From the NCBI RefSeq assembly GCF_000730165.1, contig NZ_CP022110.1:1619501-1683500 (forward strand): DNA of 64,000 nucleotides. The letters are read 5' to 3'. The translations under genes were made by a program, and so were the position numbers. This DNA comes from Nitrospirillum viridazoti CBAmc. GTDB taxonomy: Bacteria > Pseudomonadota > Alphaproteobacteria > Azospirillales > Azospirillaceae. Shown piece by piece: positions 40,652 through 50,212 of the stretch (the first letter of the stretch is position 1; every line of letters begins with the position of its first letter). The notes below the pieces were generated by a model that saw nothing but the letters and a program-made list of their open reading frames with translations, did no database searches and was not told where the DNA came from.

Positions 40652-42556
40652 ATGACCAACGGCCAGTCCCCCTTCTCCATCCCCGTCACTCCGTCCGTTT
40701 CGGCGCCCCAGCGACAGCGCATCCAGGCGCTCATCCAGCAGGCCTTGACCTTCCAGACGCGGGGCCAGCTGCATGAGGCGGAACAGATCCTGTTGCAGGT
40801 GCTGGCGGTGGACGCCTCGGAACCGGACGCGCTGCAGCTCATGGGCCTGATCGCCAAGCGCAACGGCAAGCTGGACCTGGCGGAACAGCTGCTGCGCCGC
40901 TCGCTGGTCGTGAACAGTCGCCAGCCGCATGTGAACTACAACCTGGGCAACCTGCTGAAGGACACCGGCCGCCCGGCCGAGGCGCTGCCCTTCTATGAAA
41001 AGGCCATCCTGTACAAGGCCGACTATGCCGAGGCCTACAGCAACCGTGCCGAATGCCTGACGACGCTGGCGGGGGTGGACGCGGCCAACGCCCGCTCCCT
41101 GCTGGAAACGGCCCTGCCCCTGTACCGCCGGGCTCTGCAGCTGCAGCCCGACTTTGTCGGCGCCCGCGTGGGCCTTGCCGAGGCGTACCTGCAACTGGAT
41201 GAGCCGCAGCAGGCGGAAGAGGTGCTGCGCGCCGGCCTGACCCGGCTGCCCAACGACTTCTACCTGAACAACAGCCTGGGCACGGCGCTGCGCCGCCAGC
41301 AGCGGTTCGAGGAAGCGGCCCCCCATCTGAAGCGGGCGGCCGAGCGGGCCCCGGACCGCTGGCAAATCTGGCTGAACCTGGGCAACACCTTCCTGGCCCT
41401 GGGCCAGATGGACGACGCCATCGTCTGCTTCAAGAAAGTAGTGGTGCTGGATCCCGCCAACTACGCCGCGCAAAGCGCCCTGAACCAGGCGCTGTGGGAA
41501 ACCGGGCAGCACACCCAGCTGCTGAACTCCTATGAATGGGCCAAGGAACGCAAACCCAACGACCCTGAACTGCTGAAGATGGCGGCGGAGGCCTACATCC
41601 TGTTCGGCCGGCATGAGGAGGCGGAGGCCAACATCGCCGCCGTCGCCGCCCTGGAGCCCGACGCCCCCGCCCTTCCCCGCCTGCGCACCACCTTGCTGCT
41701 GGCCCAGCAGCGGGTGGAGGAGGCGCTGGAAGCCGCCCGCCAAGGCTTGGTCGCCGCGCCGGACGACCAGCTGCTGCTGCATCGGGTGGCCGAGTCCGCG
41801 CTGCGCCTGAACCGGCCGGCCGAAGCGCTGGAGGCAGCCCATCGCCTGGACGCCGTGGCGCGGGACAGCCAGTTCGCCGCCGCCTTCCAGGCCACCGCCC
41901 ACCGACTGCTGAGCCAGCCGGACCCGCGCGGCCTTTACGATTACGACCGTTTCATCCAATCTATCGACTTGGCGCCGCCGGCAGGTTACGCCGATTTGGC
42001 GGCCTTCCACGCCGACCTGATGACGGCGCTGGACGCCCAGCACGTGGCCACGCACGAACCCATCGAGCAGACGCTGCGCAACGGCACGCAGACGCGGGAG
42101 AATTTGTTCACGCGCGTGGGCGTGGCCCCCGCCATCCAGGCGCTGCGCGACAGCATCCTGGCCGCCACCCACCGCTATATCGCGGCCTTGCCGGACGATC
42201 CCGACCATCCCTTCCTGCGGCGCAAGGGCCAGTCCCTGGTCTGGGCAGGATCATGGTCCGCCCGCCTGCGCGACCAGGGCTATCACACCAACCACATCCA
42301 TCCCGAGGGCTGGATCAGCGGCTGCTACTATGTGGACATGCCCGACGTGGTGAAGGATGCCGAGGGCAAGCAGGGCTGGATCACCTTCGGCGCCTTCGCC
42401 CAGGGGACCGGCGCCACCCTGCCGTGGGAACGGGCCATCCAGCCGCGCCCCGGCCTGCTGGTGCTGTTCCCCAGCTACATGTGGCACGGCACCATCCCCT
42501 TCCACAGCGAGCAAACACGCACGACCGTCGCGTTTGATATCGGCGGCCGGACCTAA
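40652..42556 (+). CDS. tetratricopeptide-repeat protein with C-terminal 2OG-Fe(II) oxygenase domain
   Basis: A 634-residue protein. Residues about 20-400 form TPR repeats, with clear units such as PHVNYNLGNLLKDTGRPAEA and WQIWLNLGNTFLALGQMDDA. The last 230 residues are a putative 2OG-Fe(II) dioxygenase domain. Its metal-binding region reads TNHIHPEGWISGCYYVDMP and its distal His and Arg are in FPSYMWHGTIPF and TRTTVAFD. There is no signal peptide, so it acts in the cytoplasm, probably hydroxylating a protein held by the TPR array. The target is unknown. It follows the TonB receptor by 108 bases, with a terminator between them. The ATG at 40652 is used. Confidence 0.85.
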   Translation: MTNGQSPFSIPVTPSVSAPQRQRIQALIQQALTFQTRGQLHEAEQILLQVLAVDASEPDALQLMGLIAKRNGKLDLAEQLLRRSLVVNSRQPHVNYNLGNLLKDTGRPAEALPFYEKAILYKADYAEAYSNRAECLTTLAGVDAANARSLLETALPLYRRALQLQPDFVGARVGLAEAYLQLDEPQQAEEVLRAGLTRLPNDFYLNNSLGTALRRQQRFEEAAPHLKRAAERAPDRWQIWLNLGNTFLALGQMDDAIVCFKKVVVLDPANYAAQSALNQALWETGQHTQLLNSYEWAKERKPNDPELLKMAAEAYILFGRHEEAEANIAAVAALEPDAPALPRLRTTLLLAQQRVEEALEAARQGLVAAPDDQLLLHRVAESALRLNRPAEALEAAHRLDAVARDSQFAAAFQATAHRLLSQPDPRGLYDYDRFIQSIDLAPPAGYADLAAFHADLMTALDAQHVATHEPIEQTLRNGTQTRENLFTRVGVAPAIQALRDSILAATHRYIAALPDDPDHPFLRRKGQSLVWAGSWSARLRDQGYHTNHIHPEGWISGCYYVDMPDVVKDAEGKQGWITFGAFAQGTGATLPWERAIQPRPGLLVLFPSYMWHGTIPFHSEQTRTTVAFDIGGRT

Positions 42557-42709
42557 TCGGCGCGATTGGGCGGCGCATTGCCTATTTTTTGCGCTGCCCA
42601 AAAAACATGCTGTAATGCACTTTAACGCCTGCTGGCATTGATGGTACCGTGACCGGGTCAGGGCACCGGGGGCTATGGGTCGCCATCGCTTCCGCGAACA
42701 GGGGAAGTC

Positions 42710-45700
42710 ATGAGCATCCACGTCGCCATCAATCACAAGACCAGCTACCGCTACGACCGGCTTATCAATCTGGGGGCGCAGCTGGTGCGCTTGCGGCCGG
42801 CGCCGCATTGCCGCACACCCATCCTGTCGTATTCGCTGAAGGTCACGCCCAAGCAGCACTTCCTGAACTGGCAGCAGGATCCCCAGTCCAACTGGCTGGC
42901 ACGCCTGGTCTTCCCCGAAAAGACGGAGGAATTCACGCTGGAGGTGGACCTGGTGGCCGACATGGCGGTCATCAACCCCTTCGACTTCTTCCTGGAGCCG
43001 GCGGCGGAGAAATTCCCCTTCACCTATGAGCCGTGGCTGGCCAAGGACCTCAAGCCCTTCCTGGAGGCCGACGAGCCCGGGCCCCTGGTCAAGGCGCTGC
43101 TGGCCGATATCGACCTCACGCCCACGGGCACCGTCGCCTTCCTGGCCGATGTAAACCTGAAGCTGCAGCAGCGCATCGGCTATGTCATCCGCCTGGAACC
43201 CGGCGTGCAGACGCCGGAGGAAACGCTGCAGCTGGGCACGGGCTCCTGCCGCGACACCGCCTGGCTGCTGGTGCAGATCCTGCGCAACCTGGGCCTGGCC
43301 GCCCGCTTCGCCTCCGGCTACCTGGTACAGCTGGTGGCCGACCAGAAGCCGCTGGAGGGGCCGGACGGCCCTACCGCCGACTTCACCGACCTGCACGCCT
43401 GGACGGAGGTCTACCTGCCCGGCGCCGGCTGGATCGGGCTGGATCCCACCTCGGGCCTGTTCGCCGGCGAGGGCCACATCCCGCTGGCCTGCACGCCCGA
43501 CCCCTTCTCCGCCGCCCCGGTCACCGGCGGCCTGGACATGTGCGAGGTGACGTTCGAGCACGCGATGTCGGTCACCCGCATCCGTGAGCAGCCGCGCACC
43601 ACCAAGCCCTACACCCCCGACCAGTGGGGCGCCATCGACCGTCTGGGCCAGCAGGTGGACCGCGAGATCGTGGACGGCGACATCCGCCTGACCATGGGCG
43701 GCGAGCCCACCTTCATCTCCATCGACGATATGGAGGGGGCGGAGTGGAACACGGCGGCGCTGGGCCCCACCAAGCGCCTGCTGTCCGGCGACCTCATCCG
43801 CCGCCTGCAGGCCCGCTACGCCCAGGGCGGCCTGCTGCATTTCGGCCAAGGCAAGTGGTATCCCGGGGAAAGTCTGCCGCGCTGGGCGCTGCAGCTGTTC
43901 TGGCGGCGTGACGGCGACGCCCTGTGGACCCATGCCGAATACCTGGCCGATGAGCGCCGCCACTACGGCTATGGCCTGGCCGAGTCCGAGCGGTTCATCC
44001 GCCGCCTGGCGGAACGGCTGGGCATCAATCCCGACTACGCGCGGGGCGCCTTCGAGGATCCCTGGCACTACATCCGCAAGGAACGCGAGCTGCCGGTGAA
44101 CGTCGACCCGTTCGACAGCAAGCTGGAGAACGCGGAGGAGCGGGCGCGCCTGGCCAAGGTGTTCGACACCGGCCTGGGCACCGCCGTCGGCTACGCCCTG
44201 CCCATCAGCCGCCGGCATGAGGCCAGCGGCCCCGTCTGGCTGTCCAGCGCCTGGCCCACGCGCAGCGACAGGCTGCTGCTGGCCCCGGGCGACAGCCCCA
44301 TCGGCTACCGCCTGCCCCTGGGCTCCCTGCCCTGGGTCGACACCATCGACCGTGTCTATTCCTACGAGCAGGATCCCTTCGACAGCCGGCCGGACCTGCC
44401 GTCGCGTGAGGACCTGGAACGGCAGATGGTCTTGCGCAAGGGCCAGACGGAACCGTTGCGCCAGCACGCCATGGCCGACGTGCGCGACCAGGTGCCGGAA
44501 AAAGGCGCCAGCGCCTGGTGGCTGGTGCGCACGGCCTTGTGCATTCAGCCGCGCGACGGCCGCCTCTACATCTTCCTGCCGCCCACCAGCTATCTGGAGG
44601 ACTGGATCGAGCTGGTCACCCAGATCGAGGCCACCTGCGTCGACCTGGACCTGGCGGTCGTCCTGGAAGGGTACCCCCCGCCCCGCGACCCGCGCCTGAA
44701 CAGCATGGCCGTGACGCCGGATCCCGGCGTCATCGAGGTGAACATCCATCCCTCGTCCAACTGGCAGGATCTGGTCTACACCACCACCACCCTGTACGAA
44801 GACGCGCGCCAGACCCGCCTGGGCACGGAGAAGTTCGCGCTGGACGGCCGCCACGTCGGCACCGGCGGCGGCAACCATGTGGTGGTGGGCGGCCCGACGG
44901 CGGCGGACAGCCCCTTCCTGCGCCGGCCGGACGTGCTGCGCTCCCTGCTGGCCTATTTCCAGAACCACCCCAGCCTGTCCTACCTGTTCAGCACCATGTT
45001 CATCGGCCCCACCAGCCAGCACCCCCGGGTGGACGAGGCGCGGCACGAAAGCCTGTATGAGCTGGAGATCGCCTTCAAGGAGCTGGACCGCGCCGGCCCC
45101 AACCCGCCGCCCTGGCTGGTGGACCGGGCGCTGCGCCACCTGCTGGTGGACGTGCAGGGCAATACCCACCGCTCCGAATTCTGCATCGACAAGCTGTACA
45201 GCCCCGACAGTTCCACCGGCCGGTTGGGCCTAGTGGAACTGCGCAGCTTCGAGATGCCGCCCCACGCGCAGATGAGCCTGGTGCAGCAGTTGCTGTTGCG
45301 CACCCTGATCGCCTGGTTCTGGCGGGAGCCCTATCGCGCCGGCCTGGTGCGCTGGGGCACCAAGCTGCACGACCGTTTCCTGCTGCCGCAGTTCGTGACC
45401 CAGGACATCCAGGACGTGGTGGCGGAGCTGCGCGAGGCCGGCTACGCCTTCGAGGAGGCCTGGTTCGCCCCGCACCTGAACTTCCGCTTCCCCAAGATCG
45501 GCAGCATCAGCCAGCGCAGCCTGACCCTGGAACTGCGCACGGCGCTGGAGCCCTGGAACGTGCTGGGCGAGGAGCCGGGCGGCGGCGGCACCGTGCGCTA
45601 TGTCGACAGCAGCCTGGAACGCATTCAGGTCCGCATGACGGGCATGGTGGGCGACCGCTATGCCGTCACCTGCAACGGCCGCCGCCTGCCCCTGCACCCC

Positions 45701-46027
45701 ACGGGCACGGAGGGGGAATATGTGGCGGCGGTCCGTTATCGCGCCTGGCAGCCCCCCGGATGCCTGCACCCGACTATCCCCGTGCATACGCCCCTGGTCT
45801 TCGATATTTTGGATCTGTGGACGGAACGGTCCGTCGGCGGGTGCACCTATCACGTCGCCCATCCAGGAGGGCGCAACTTCACCACCTTCCCGGTCAATGC
45901 CAACGAAGCGGAAGGGCGCCGGCTGGCGCGCTTCCATCCCTTCGGGCATACGCCGGGGCCCATGGCCATCCCGCCGGAAACACGGAACCCGGATTATCCC
46001 ATGACCTTGGACCTGAGATTGAGCTGA
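42710..46027 (+). CDS. transglutaminase family protein with DUF2126 domain
   Basis: A 1105-residue protein. The N-terminal beta domain (INHKTSYRYDRLINLGAQLV) and transglutaminase core come first. The catalytic Cys180 is in GTGSCRDTAWLL, His229 in TDLHAWTEVYLPG and Asp245 in GLDPTSGLFAG. From about residue 300 the DUF2126 part follows, with LTMGGEPTFISIDDMEG, HFGQGKWYPGESLPRW and TGGGNHVVVGGPT, and ends near 1090. It has no signal peptide. The transglutaminase fold breaks or makes peptide or isopeptide bonds. It is the first gene of a three-gene unit with an ATP-grasp and a second transglutaminase, a conserved set of unknown function proposed to modify peptides. The ATG at 42710 follows GGGGAAGTC. 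Confidence 0.93.
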   Translation: MSIHVAINHKTSYRYDRLINLGAQLVRLRPAPHCRTPILSYSLKVTPKQHFLNWQQDPQSNWLARLVFPEKTEEFTLEVDLVADMAVINPFDFFLEPAAEKFPFTYEPWLAKDLKPFLEADEPGPLVKALLADIDLTPTGTVAFLADVNLKLQQRIGYVIRLEPGVQTPEETLQLGTGSCRDTAWLLVQILRNLGLAARFASGYLVQLVADQKPLEGPDGPTADFTDLHAWTEVYLPGAGWIGLDPTSGLFAGEGHIPLACTPDPFSAAPVTGGLDMCEVTFEHAMSVTRIREQPRTTKPYTPDQWGAIDRLGQQVDREIVDGDIRLTMGGEPTFISIDDMEGAEWNTAALGPTKRLLSGDLIRRLQARYAQGGLLHFGQGKWYPGESLPRWALQLFWRRDGDALWTHAEYLADERRHYGYGLAESERFIRRLAERLGINPDYARGAFEDPWHYIRKERELPVNVDPFDSKLENAEERARLAKVFDTGLGTAVGYALPISRRHEASGPVWLSSAWPTRSDRLLLAPGDSPIGYRLPLGSLPWVDTIDRVYSYEQDPFDSRPDLPSREDLERQMVLRKGQTEPLRQHAMADVRDQVPEKGASAWWLVRTALCIQPRDGRLYIFLPPTSYLEDWIELVTQIEATCVDLDLAVVLEGYPPPRDPRLNSMAVTPDPGVIEVNIHPSSNWQDLVYTTTTLYEDARQTRLGTEKFALDGRHVGTGGGNHVVVGGPTAADSPFLRRPDVLRSLLAYFQNHPSLSYLFSTMFIGPTSQHPRVDEARHESLYELEIAFKELDRAGPNPPPWLVDRALRHLLVDVQGNTHRSEFCIDKLYSPDSSTGRLGLVELRSFEMPPHAQMSLVQQLLLRTLIAWFWREPYRAGLVRWGTKLHDRFLLPQFVTQDIQDVVAELREAGYAFEEAWFAPHLNFRFPKIGSISQRSLTLELRTALEPWNVLGEEPGGGGTVRYVDSSLERIQVRMTGMVGDRYAVTCNGRRLPLHPTGTEGEYVAAVRYRAWQPPGCLHPTIPVHTPLVFDILDLWTERSVGGCTYHVAHPGGRNFTTFPVNANEAEGRRLARFHPFGHTPGPMAIPPETRNPDYPMTLDLRLS

Positions 46028-46034
46028 CCCGCTT

Positions 46035-48578
46035 TTGGCAGAGCCCGCTGACCCCATATTGCCGGAGCAGCCTTCGCTGTTCAGCGACGCCGGCGACCTC
46101 GGTTATGGAACCGGTCCCATCTTTGACGAGATGGTGACCGGCACGGGGCAGTTGCGCGCGCACTGGCAGCAGTTCTTCGCCGCCCATGGCCCGTTCACGC
46201 CGGAGCAGATGGCGGCGCGGTGGGCGGCGGCGCGCCAGCGGCTGTTCCTGAACGGGGTTACCTTCAACTCCTACCGTGATCCGCAGGGAACGGAACGGCC
46301 TTGGCCGCTGGATCCCGTGCCCCTGCTGCTCTCTGCCCCGGAATGGCAGGCGATCAGCGCCGGGCTGGTGCAACGGGCCACCCTGGTCGAAAAGGTGCTG
46401 GAGGATTTTTATGGTCCCCAGACCCTGCTGTCCGACGGCGCCATCCCGCCCAGCCTGCTCTATGCCGATCCTGGCTACCTGCGCGCCTGCCAGGGCATGG
46501 ACGTGCCGGGCGGGCGGCGCCTAGTGCTGTTCGCCGCCGACCTGGTGCGCGACGGCGACGGCCAGTGGCGGGTGCTGACCTGCCGGACGGAGGCGCCGAC
46601 CGGCGTGGGGTATGCCTTAGAGAACCGGGCGGTGCTGAGCCAAACCCTGGCCGACCCCTTCCGCGCCTGCAATGTGGAGCGGCTGTCGCCCTTTTTTGAA
46701 TCCTTGCGCGCCGCCGTCGCCCGCGCCGCGCCCCAGCACTCCGGGGTGGATGGGCATCCCCGCGCCGTGCTGCTGACCCCCGGCCCCTTCAACGAGGCCT
46801 ATTTCGAGCACGCCTACCTCGCCCGCCATCTGCGCATGACCCTGGCGGAAGGGGCGGACATGGTGGTGCGCGACCAGGCCGTCTACCTGAAGACCCTGGC
46901 GGGGCTGGAACGGGTGGACGTCATCCTGCACCGCGTGGACGACGCCTTCTGCGACCCGCTGGAATTGCGCGTGGACAGCGCGCTGGGTGTCCCCGGCCTG
47001 CTGCAGGCGGTGCGCGCCGGATCCGTCGCCGTGGTCAATGCCCTGGGGTCCGGCATGGCGGAAAGCATGGCATTGCTGTCCCATATGCCGGCGCTGAGCC
47101 GGCGCCTGCTGGGCGAGGATCTGCTGCTGCCCAACGTGCCGACGTATTGGGGCGGGGACCCGGAACAGCGCGAGGCGCTGCTGGCGCAGCTGGACCGCAT
47201 GGTGATGCGGCCGGCCTTCTCCAGCCTGCCCGGCCACGTCGCCAATGGGCCCGACCTGGATGAGGCCGCGCGCGGGGATCTGGCCGCGCGCATCCGCGCC
47301 CGGCCGCAGGACTGGGCGGGCCAGCTGCCGGTCGCCCCCTCCACCGCGCCGCTGTGGCGGGACAGCCGGGTGGAACCGCGCCCCCTGGTCGTGCGCGCCT
47401 TCCTGTGCGCCAGCGGCGACGGCGGCTGGACGGTCATGCCGGGCGGCCTGGTGCGCATCAGCGCCGACGCGCGCCATGCCGCCGTGTCCCTGCAGGAGGG
47501 GGCCGGCTCCAAGGATCTCTGGATTGTCGGGGCGGAGCCGCCGGGCACGATCCGCCGCCTGATCAGCCCGCCTGATGGCGCGCGCGAGCCCAGCCCCGTG
47601 CCCGGCAACCTTCCCAGCCGCGCGGCCGACCACCTGTTCTGGGTAGGCCGGTACGCCGAGCGCGCGGCGTCGGCCGTGCGCCTGCTGCGCGGCGCCACCC
47701 TGCGCCTGTCCGACGACAGCCGCCCGGCCGCGCGGGAGGAACTGTCGCCCCTGTTGCGCCTGATGGGCCGCGCCACCCTGATCCCGCAGGAAATCGCGCA
47801 GCTGCCCGACAGCGACGCCGTGCGCGGCATGCGCCAGGCGCTGGAAATCGCGGTCGATCCCGCCAACCCGGGCAGTCTGGTGGCCACCACCGGCCGGCTG
47901 CGCCGCGCCATGGGCAGCGTGCGCGATCGCCTGCCCCTGGACAGCCGCCAGATCCTGGGCCGCCTGGACGTGCTGGGCGCCCGCCTGGCCAAGGCGGATC
48001 GCGCGGCGCTGGCCGTGCTGCTGGGCGACTTCAGTCAGGTGCTGGCGGCGCAGACGGGGCTGGAGCTGGACAGCATGCCCCGGGGCGCCGGCTGGCGCTT
48101 CCTGGTGCTGGGCCGCCGGCTGGAGCGCGCCATCGACGCGGTGGAGCGGCTGCAGGCCAGCGGCATCGCCCATGAACGGCCGGACGCCGCCACGCAGGAG
48201 GTGCTGCTGGAACTGGCGGAGGCCGGACCCGCCTACCGCGAGCGTTTCCCGGTGGGGGTCCAGCGCGAGGCGGCGCTGAGCCTGCTGCTGACCGATCCGG
48301 AACATCCGCATTCCCTGCTGTTCCAGCTGGAGACCATACGCCGCCAAGTTTCCCGCCTGCCCTCCCTGCCCGCCTTCGGCGCCGCCGGTGGCACGGATCC
48401 GCTGATGCGCCTGGCGGATCTGGTGGCGCAAGCCAGCTATCGCGTGCAGGATCTGGCCCTGACCCGGGACATGGGGCTGTTGAGCGCCACCCTGTTCCAG
48501 CTGGGCTGGGCGCTGCCCGACATGTCCAATCTGTTGTCACAGGCCTATTTCAGCCATGTCCGCGCCCGTGCCGCCTGA
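46035..48578 (+). CDS. circularly permuted ATP-grasp protein fused to an alpha-E domain
   Basis: An 847-residue fusion. Residues about 1-480 are a circularly permuted type-2 ATP-grasp domain, with FNSYRDPQGTERPWPLDPVP, CRTEAPTGVGYALENRAVLS, LHRVDDAFCDPLELR and NALGSGMAESMALL. From about residue 530 the alpha-helical alpha-E domain begins at SRAADHLFWVGRYAERAAS. In many genomes these are two genes. ATP-grasp enzymes ligate a carboxylate to an amine with ATP; here the substrate is unknown. The frame opens at a TTG (46035) 7 bases after the previous stop, without a good ribosome-binding site; a second TTG at 46059 is possible. The next gene starts inside its last codons. Confidence 0.88.
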   Translation: MAEPADPILPEQPSLFSDAGDLGYGTGPIFDEMVTGTGQLRAHWQQFFAAHGPFTPEQMAARWAAARQRLFLNGVTFNSYRDPQGTERPWPLDPVPLLLSAPEWQAISAGLVQRATLVEKVLEDFYGPQTLLSDGAIPPSLLYADPGYLRACQGMDVPGGRRLVLFAADLVRDGDGQWRVLTCRTEAPTGVGYALENRAVLSQTLADPFRACNVERLSPFFESLRAAVARAAPQHSGVDGHPRAVLLTPGPFNEAYFEHAYLARHLRMTLAEGADMVVRDQAVYLKTLAGLERVDVILHRVDDAFCDPLELRVDSALGVPGLLQAVRAGSVAVVNALGSGMAESMALLSHMPALSRRLLGEDLLLPNVPTYWGGDPEQREALLAQLDRMVMRPAFSSLPGHVANGPDLDEAARGDLAARIRARPQDWAGQLPVAPSTAPLWRDSRVEPRPLVVRAFLCASGDGGWTVMPGGLVRISADARHAAVSLQEGAGSKDLWIVGAEPPGTIRRLISPPDGAREPSPVPGNLPSRAADHLFWVGRYAERAASAVRLLRGATLRLSDDSRPAAREELSPLLRLMGRATLIPQEIAQLPDSDAVRGMRQALEIAVDPANPGSLVATTGRLRRAMGSVRDRLPLDSRQILGRLDVLGARLAKADRAALAVLLGDFSQVLAAQTGLELDSMPRGAGWRFLVLGRRLERAIDAVERLQASGIAHERPDAATQEVLLELAEAGPAYRERFPVGVQREAALSLLLTDPEHPHSLLFQLETIRRQVSRLPSLPAFGAAGGTDPLMRLADLVAQASYRVQDLALTRDMGLLSATLFQLGWALPDMSNLLSQAYFSHVRARAA

Positions 48579-49533
48579 CCAGCCCCGCCTAGCGCCCGTC
48601 CGCTACCGCTGCCGCCACACCACGCGCTACAGCTACACGGTGCAGGTCGTCTCCTCCCAGCTGATCGCCCATCTGGGGCCGCGCGACGCGGCGGGCCAGC
48701 GGGCGCAGGTGGTGGCGCTGACAGTGGAGCCGGAGCCCGCCGTGGTGGCGGACCGACTGGATTGGCTGGGCAACCCCACCAGCTATGTCGCCATCGACAC
48801 CCCCCACCTGGACCTGTCCATGACGGTGGAGCTGGACGTCATCCTGTCGCCGCGGCCGGCCCCGGACTTGGAAGCGACACCGGCGTGGGAGGCGATCGCG
48901 GCCGAGGCGCCCCGGCGGCTGGCGGTGGCGGAGTTCATCGAGGCGTCCCCCCGCCTGCCCCAGCCCAGCCCGGATCTGGCGGCCTTCGCCACCGGCAGCT
49001 TCCCGGCTGGCAGGCCCATCGGCGCCGGCGCCCGCGATCTGGCACGCCGCATCCACGATGGCTTCGCCTTCGATGCCGCCGCCACCAGCGTGACTACGCC
49101 CGTGCTGGAGGCGCTGGCGCTCAAGCGCGGCGTCTGCCAGGACTTCGCCCATGTCATGATCGGCGCCTTGCGCGCCCTGGGCCTGCCCGCCCGCTACGTC
49201 AGCGGCTATCTGCGCACCTTGCCACCACCCGGCCAGCCGCGCCTGCAAGGGGCCGACGCCAGCCACGCCTGGGTGCAGGTATGGTGCGGGCCCGACGTCG
49301 GCTGGGTCGACATGGACCCCACCAACGACACGCTGATCGATCGCAACCACATCACCCTGGCCTATGGCCGCGACTATGACGACGTCTGCCCCCTGCGCGG
49401 CGTCATCCTGGGCGGCGACACCCACGCCCTGAATGTCAGCGTGGATGTTGAAGAGGTGGGGGATGAACCGCCCGCCCTGCGGCAGGCGCAAATCCAGGAC
49501 GGCCAAGGCCAAAGCCAGTCCCAGACGCTCTGA
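48556..49533 (+). CDS. transglutaminase-like protein with N-terminal bacterial transglutaminase domain
   Basis: A 325-residue protein overlapping the end of the ATP-grasp gene by 23 bases, so the two are translationally coupled. The N-terminal domain opens with YRCRHTTRYSYTVQVVSSQL. The catalytic core has Cys194 in RGVCQDFAHVMIGALR, His237 in ASHAWVQVW and Asp254 in VDMDPTND. Such proteins are thought to be cytoplasmic peptidases or transamidases. A Gln-rich tail ends the protein. It completes the transglutaminase/ATP-grasp/alpha-E/transglutaminase set. Confidence 0.92.
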   Translation: MSAPVPPDQPRLAPVRYRCRHTTRYSYTVQVVSSQLIAHLGPRDAAGQRAQVVALTVEPEPAVVADRLDWLGNPTSYVAIDTPHLDLSMTVELDVILSPRPAPDLEATPAWEAIAAEAPRRLAVAEFIEASPRLPQPSPDLAAFATGSFPAGRPIGAGARDLARRIHDGFAFDAAATSVTTPVLEALALKRGVCQDFAHVMIGALRALGLPARYVSGYLRTLPPPGQPRLQGADASHAWVQVWCGPDVGWVDMDPTNDTLIDRNHITLAYGRDYDDVCPLRGVILGGDTHALNVSVDVEEVGDEPPALRQAQIQDGQGQSQSQTL

Positions 49534-49577
49534 CCCATACAATAAAGACAATCAAGATAATCGGTCGGGAGGACCGC

Positions 49578-50159
49578 ATGACCCATCCCAAGGTCGACGC
49601 CTATGTGGAGAAGGCCGGCAAATGGCACGAGGAAGTCGCCAGGCTGCGGGCCATCGCGCTGGATTGCCCGCTGGTGGAGGACTTCAAGTGGGGCCACCCC
49701 TGCTACACCTCAGACGGCGCCAACATCGTCCTGATCCACGGGTTCAAGGAGTATTGCGCCCTGCTGTTCTTCAAGGGTGCGCTCATGACGGACCCCAACG
49801 GCATCCTGATCCAGCAGACGGAGAATGTGCAGGCCGGCCGCCAGATTCGCTTCACCAATAGCGGTGAGATCGCCCAGTTGGCGCCCACGCTGAAAGCCTA
49901 CATCCTGGAAGCCATCGCCGTGGAAAAGGCGGGCCTGAAGGTGGACTTCAAGCCGACCAGGGAATTCGCCGTGCCCGAGGAATTCCAAAGCCGGCTGGAC
50001 AGCGATCCAGCGCTGAAGGCGGCGTTCGACGCCCTGACACCCGGCCGGCAGCGGGGCTACCTGCTGCACCTTTCCTCCGCCAAGCAGGCCAAGACCCGGT
50101 TGGCCCGCCTCGAGAAATGCGCGCCCCTGATCCTGGCCGGCAAGGGACTGGACGATTAG
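49578..50159 (+). CDS. YdeI/OmpD-associated family protein (DUF1801)
   Basis: A 193-residue cytoplasmic protein. The DUF1801 part has LVEDFKWGHPCYTSDGANIV and FKEYCALLFFKGALM. A YdeI-type C-terminal region includes PTREFAVPEEFQSRLDSDPA and LTPGRQRGYLLHLSSAKQAK. The domain resembles frataxin-like folds; related proteins are linked to envelope stress or metal handling, but the role is unproven. The ATG at 49578 follows GGGAGGACC. It stands after the transglutaminase operon with a 44-base gap and could be read through, but it is not a usual member of that set. Confidence 0.85.
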   Translation: MTHPKVDAYVEKAGKWHEEVARLRAIALDCPLVEDFKWGHPCYTSDGANIVLIHGFKEYCALLFFKGALMTDPNGILIQQTENVQAGRQIRFTNSGEIAQLAPTLKAYILEAIAVEKAGLKVDFKPTREFAVPEEFQSRLDSDPALKAAFDALTPGRQRGYLLHLSSAKQAKTRLARLEKCAPLILAGKGLDD

Positions 50160-50212
50160 CGTGGTCGGTTCAGGTGGCATCACCTGAACCGTGAAGCACG
50201 CGACAATCGCAA

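Noticed and set aside
42251-45169. 972-codon open frame on the minus strand
   Set aside because: It mirrors the transglutaminase/DUF2126 gene and the end of the TPR-oxygenase gene. Its product is Gln/Gly/Ala/Val/His-rich with no domain, as expected for antisense frames in GC-rich DNA.
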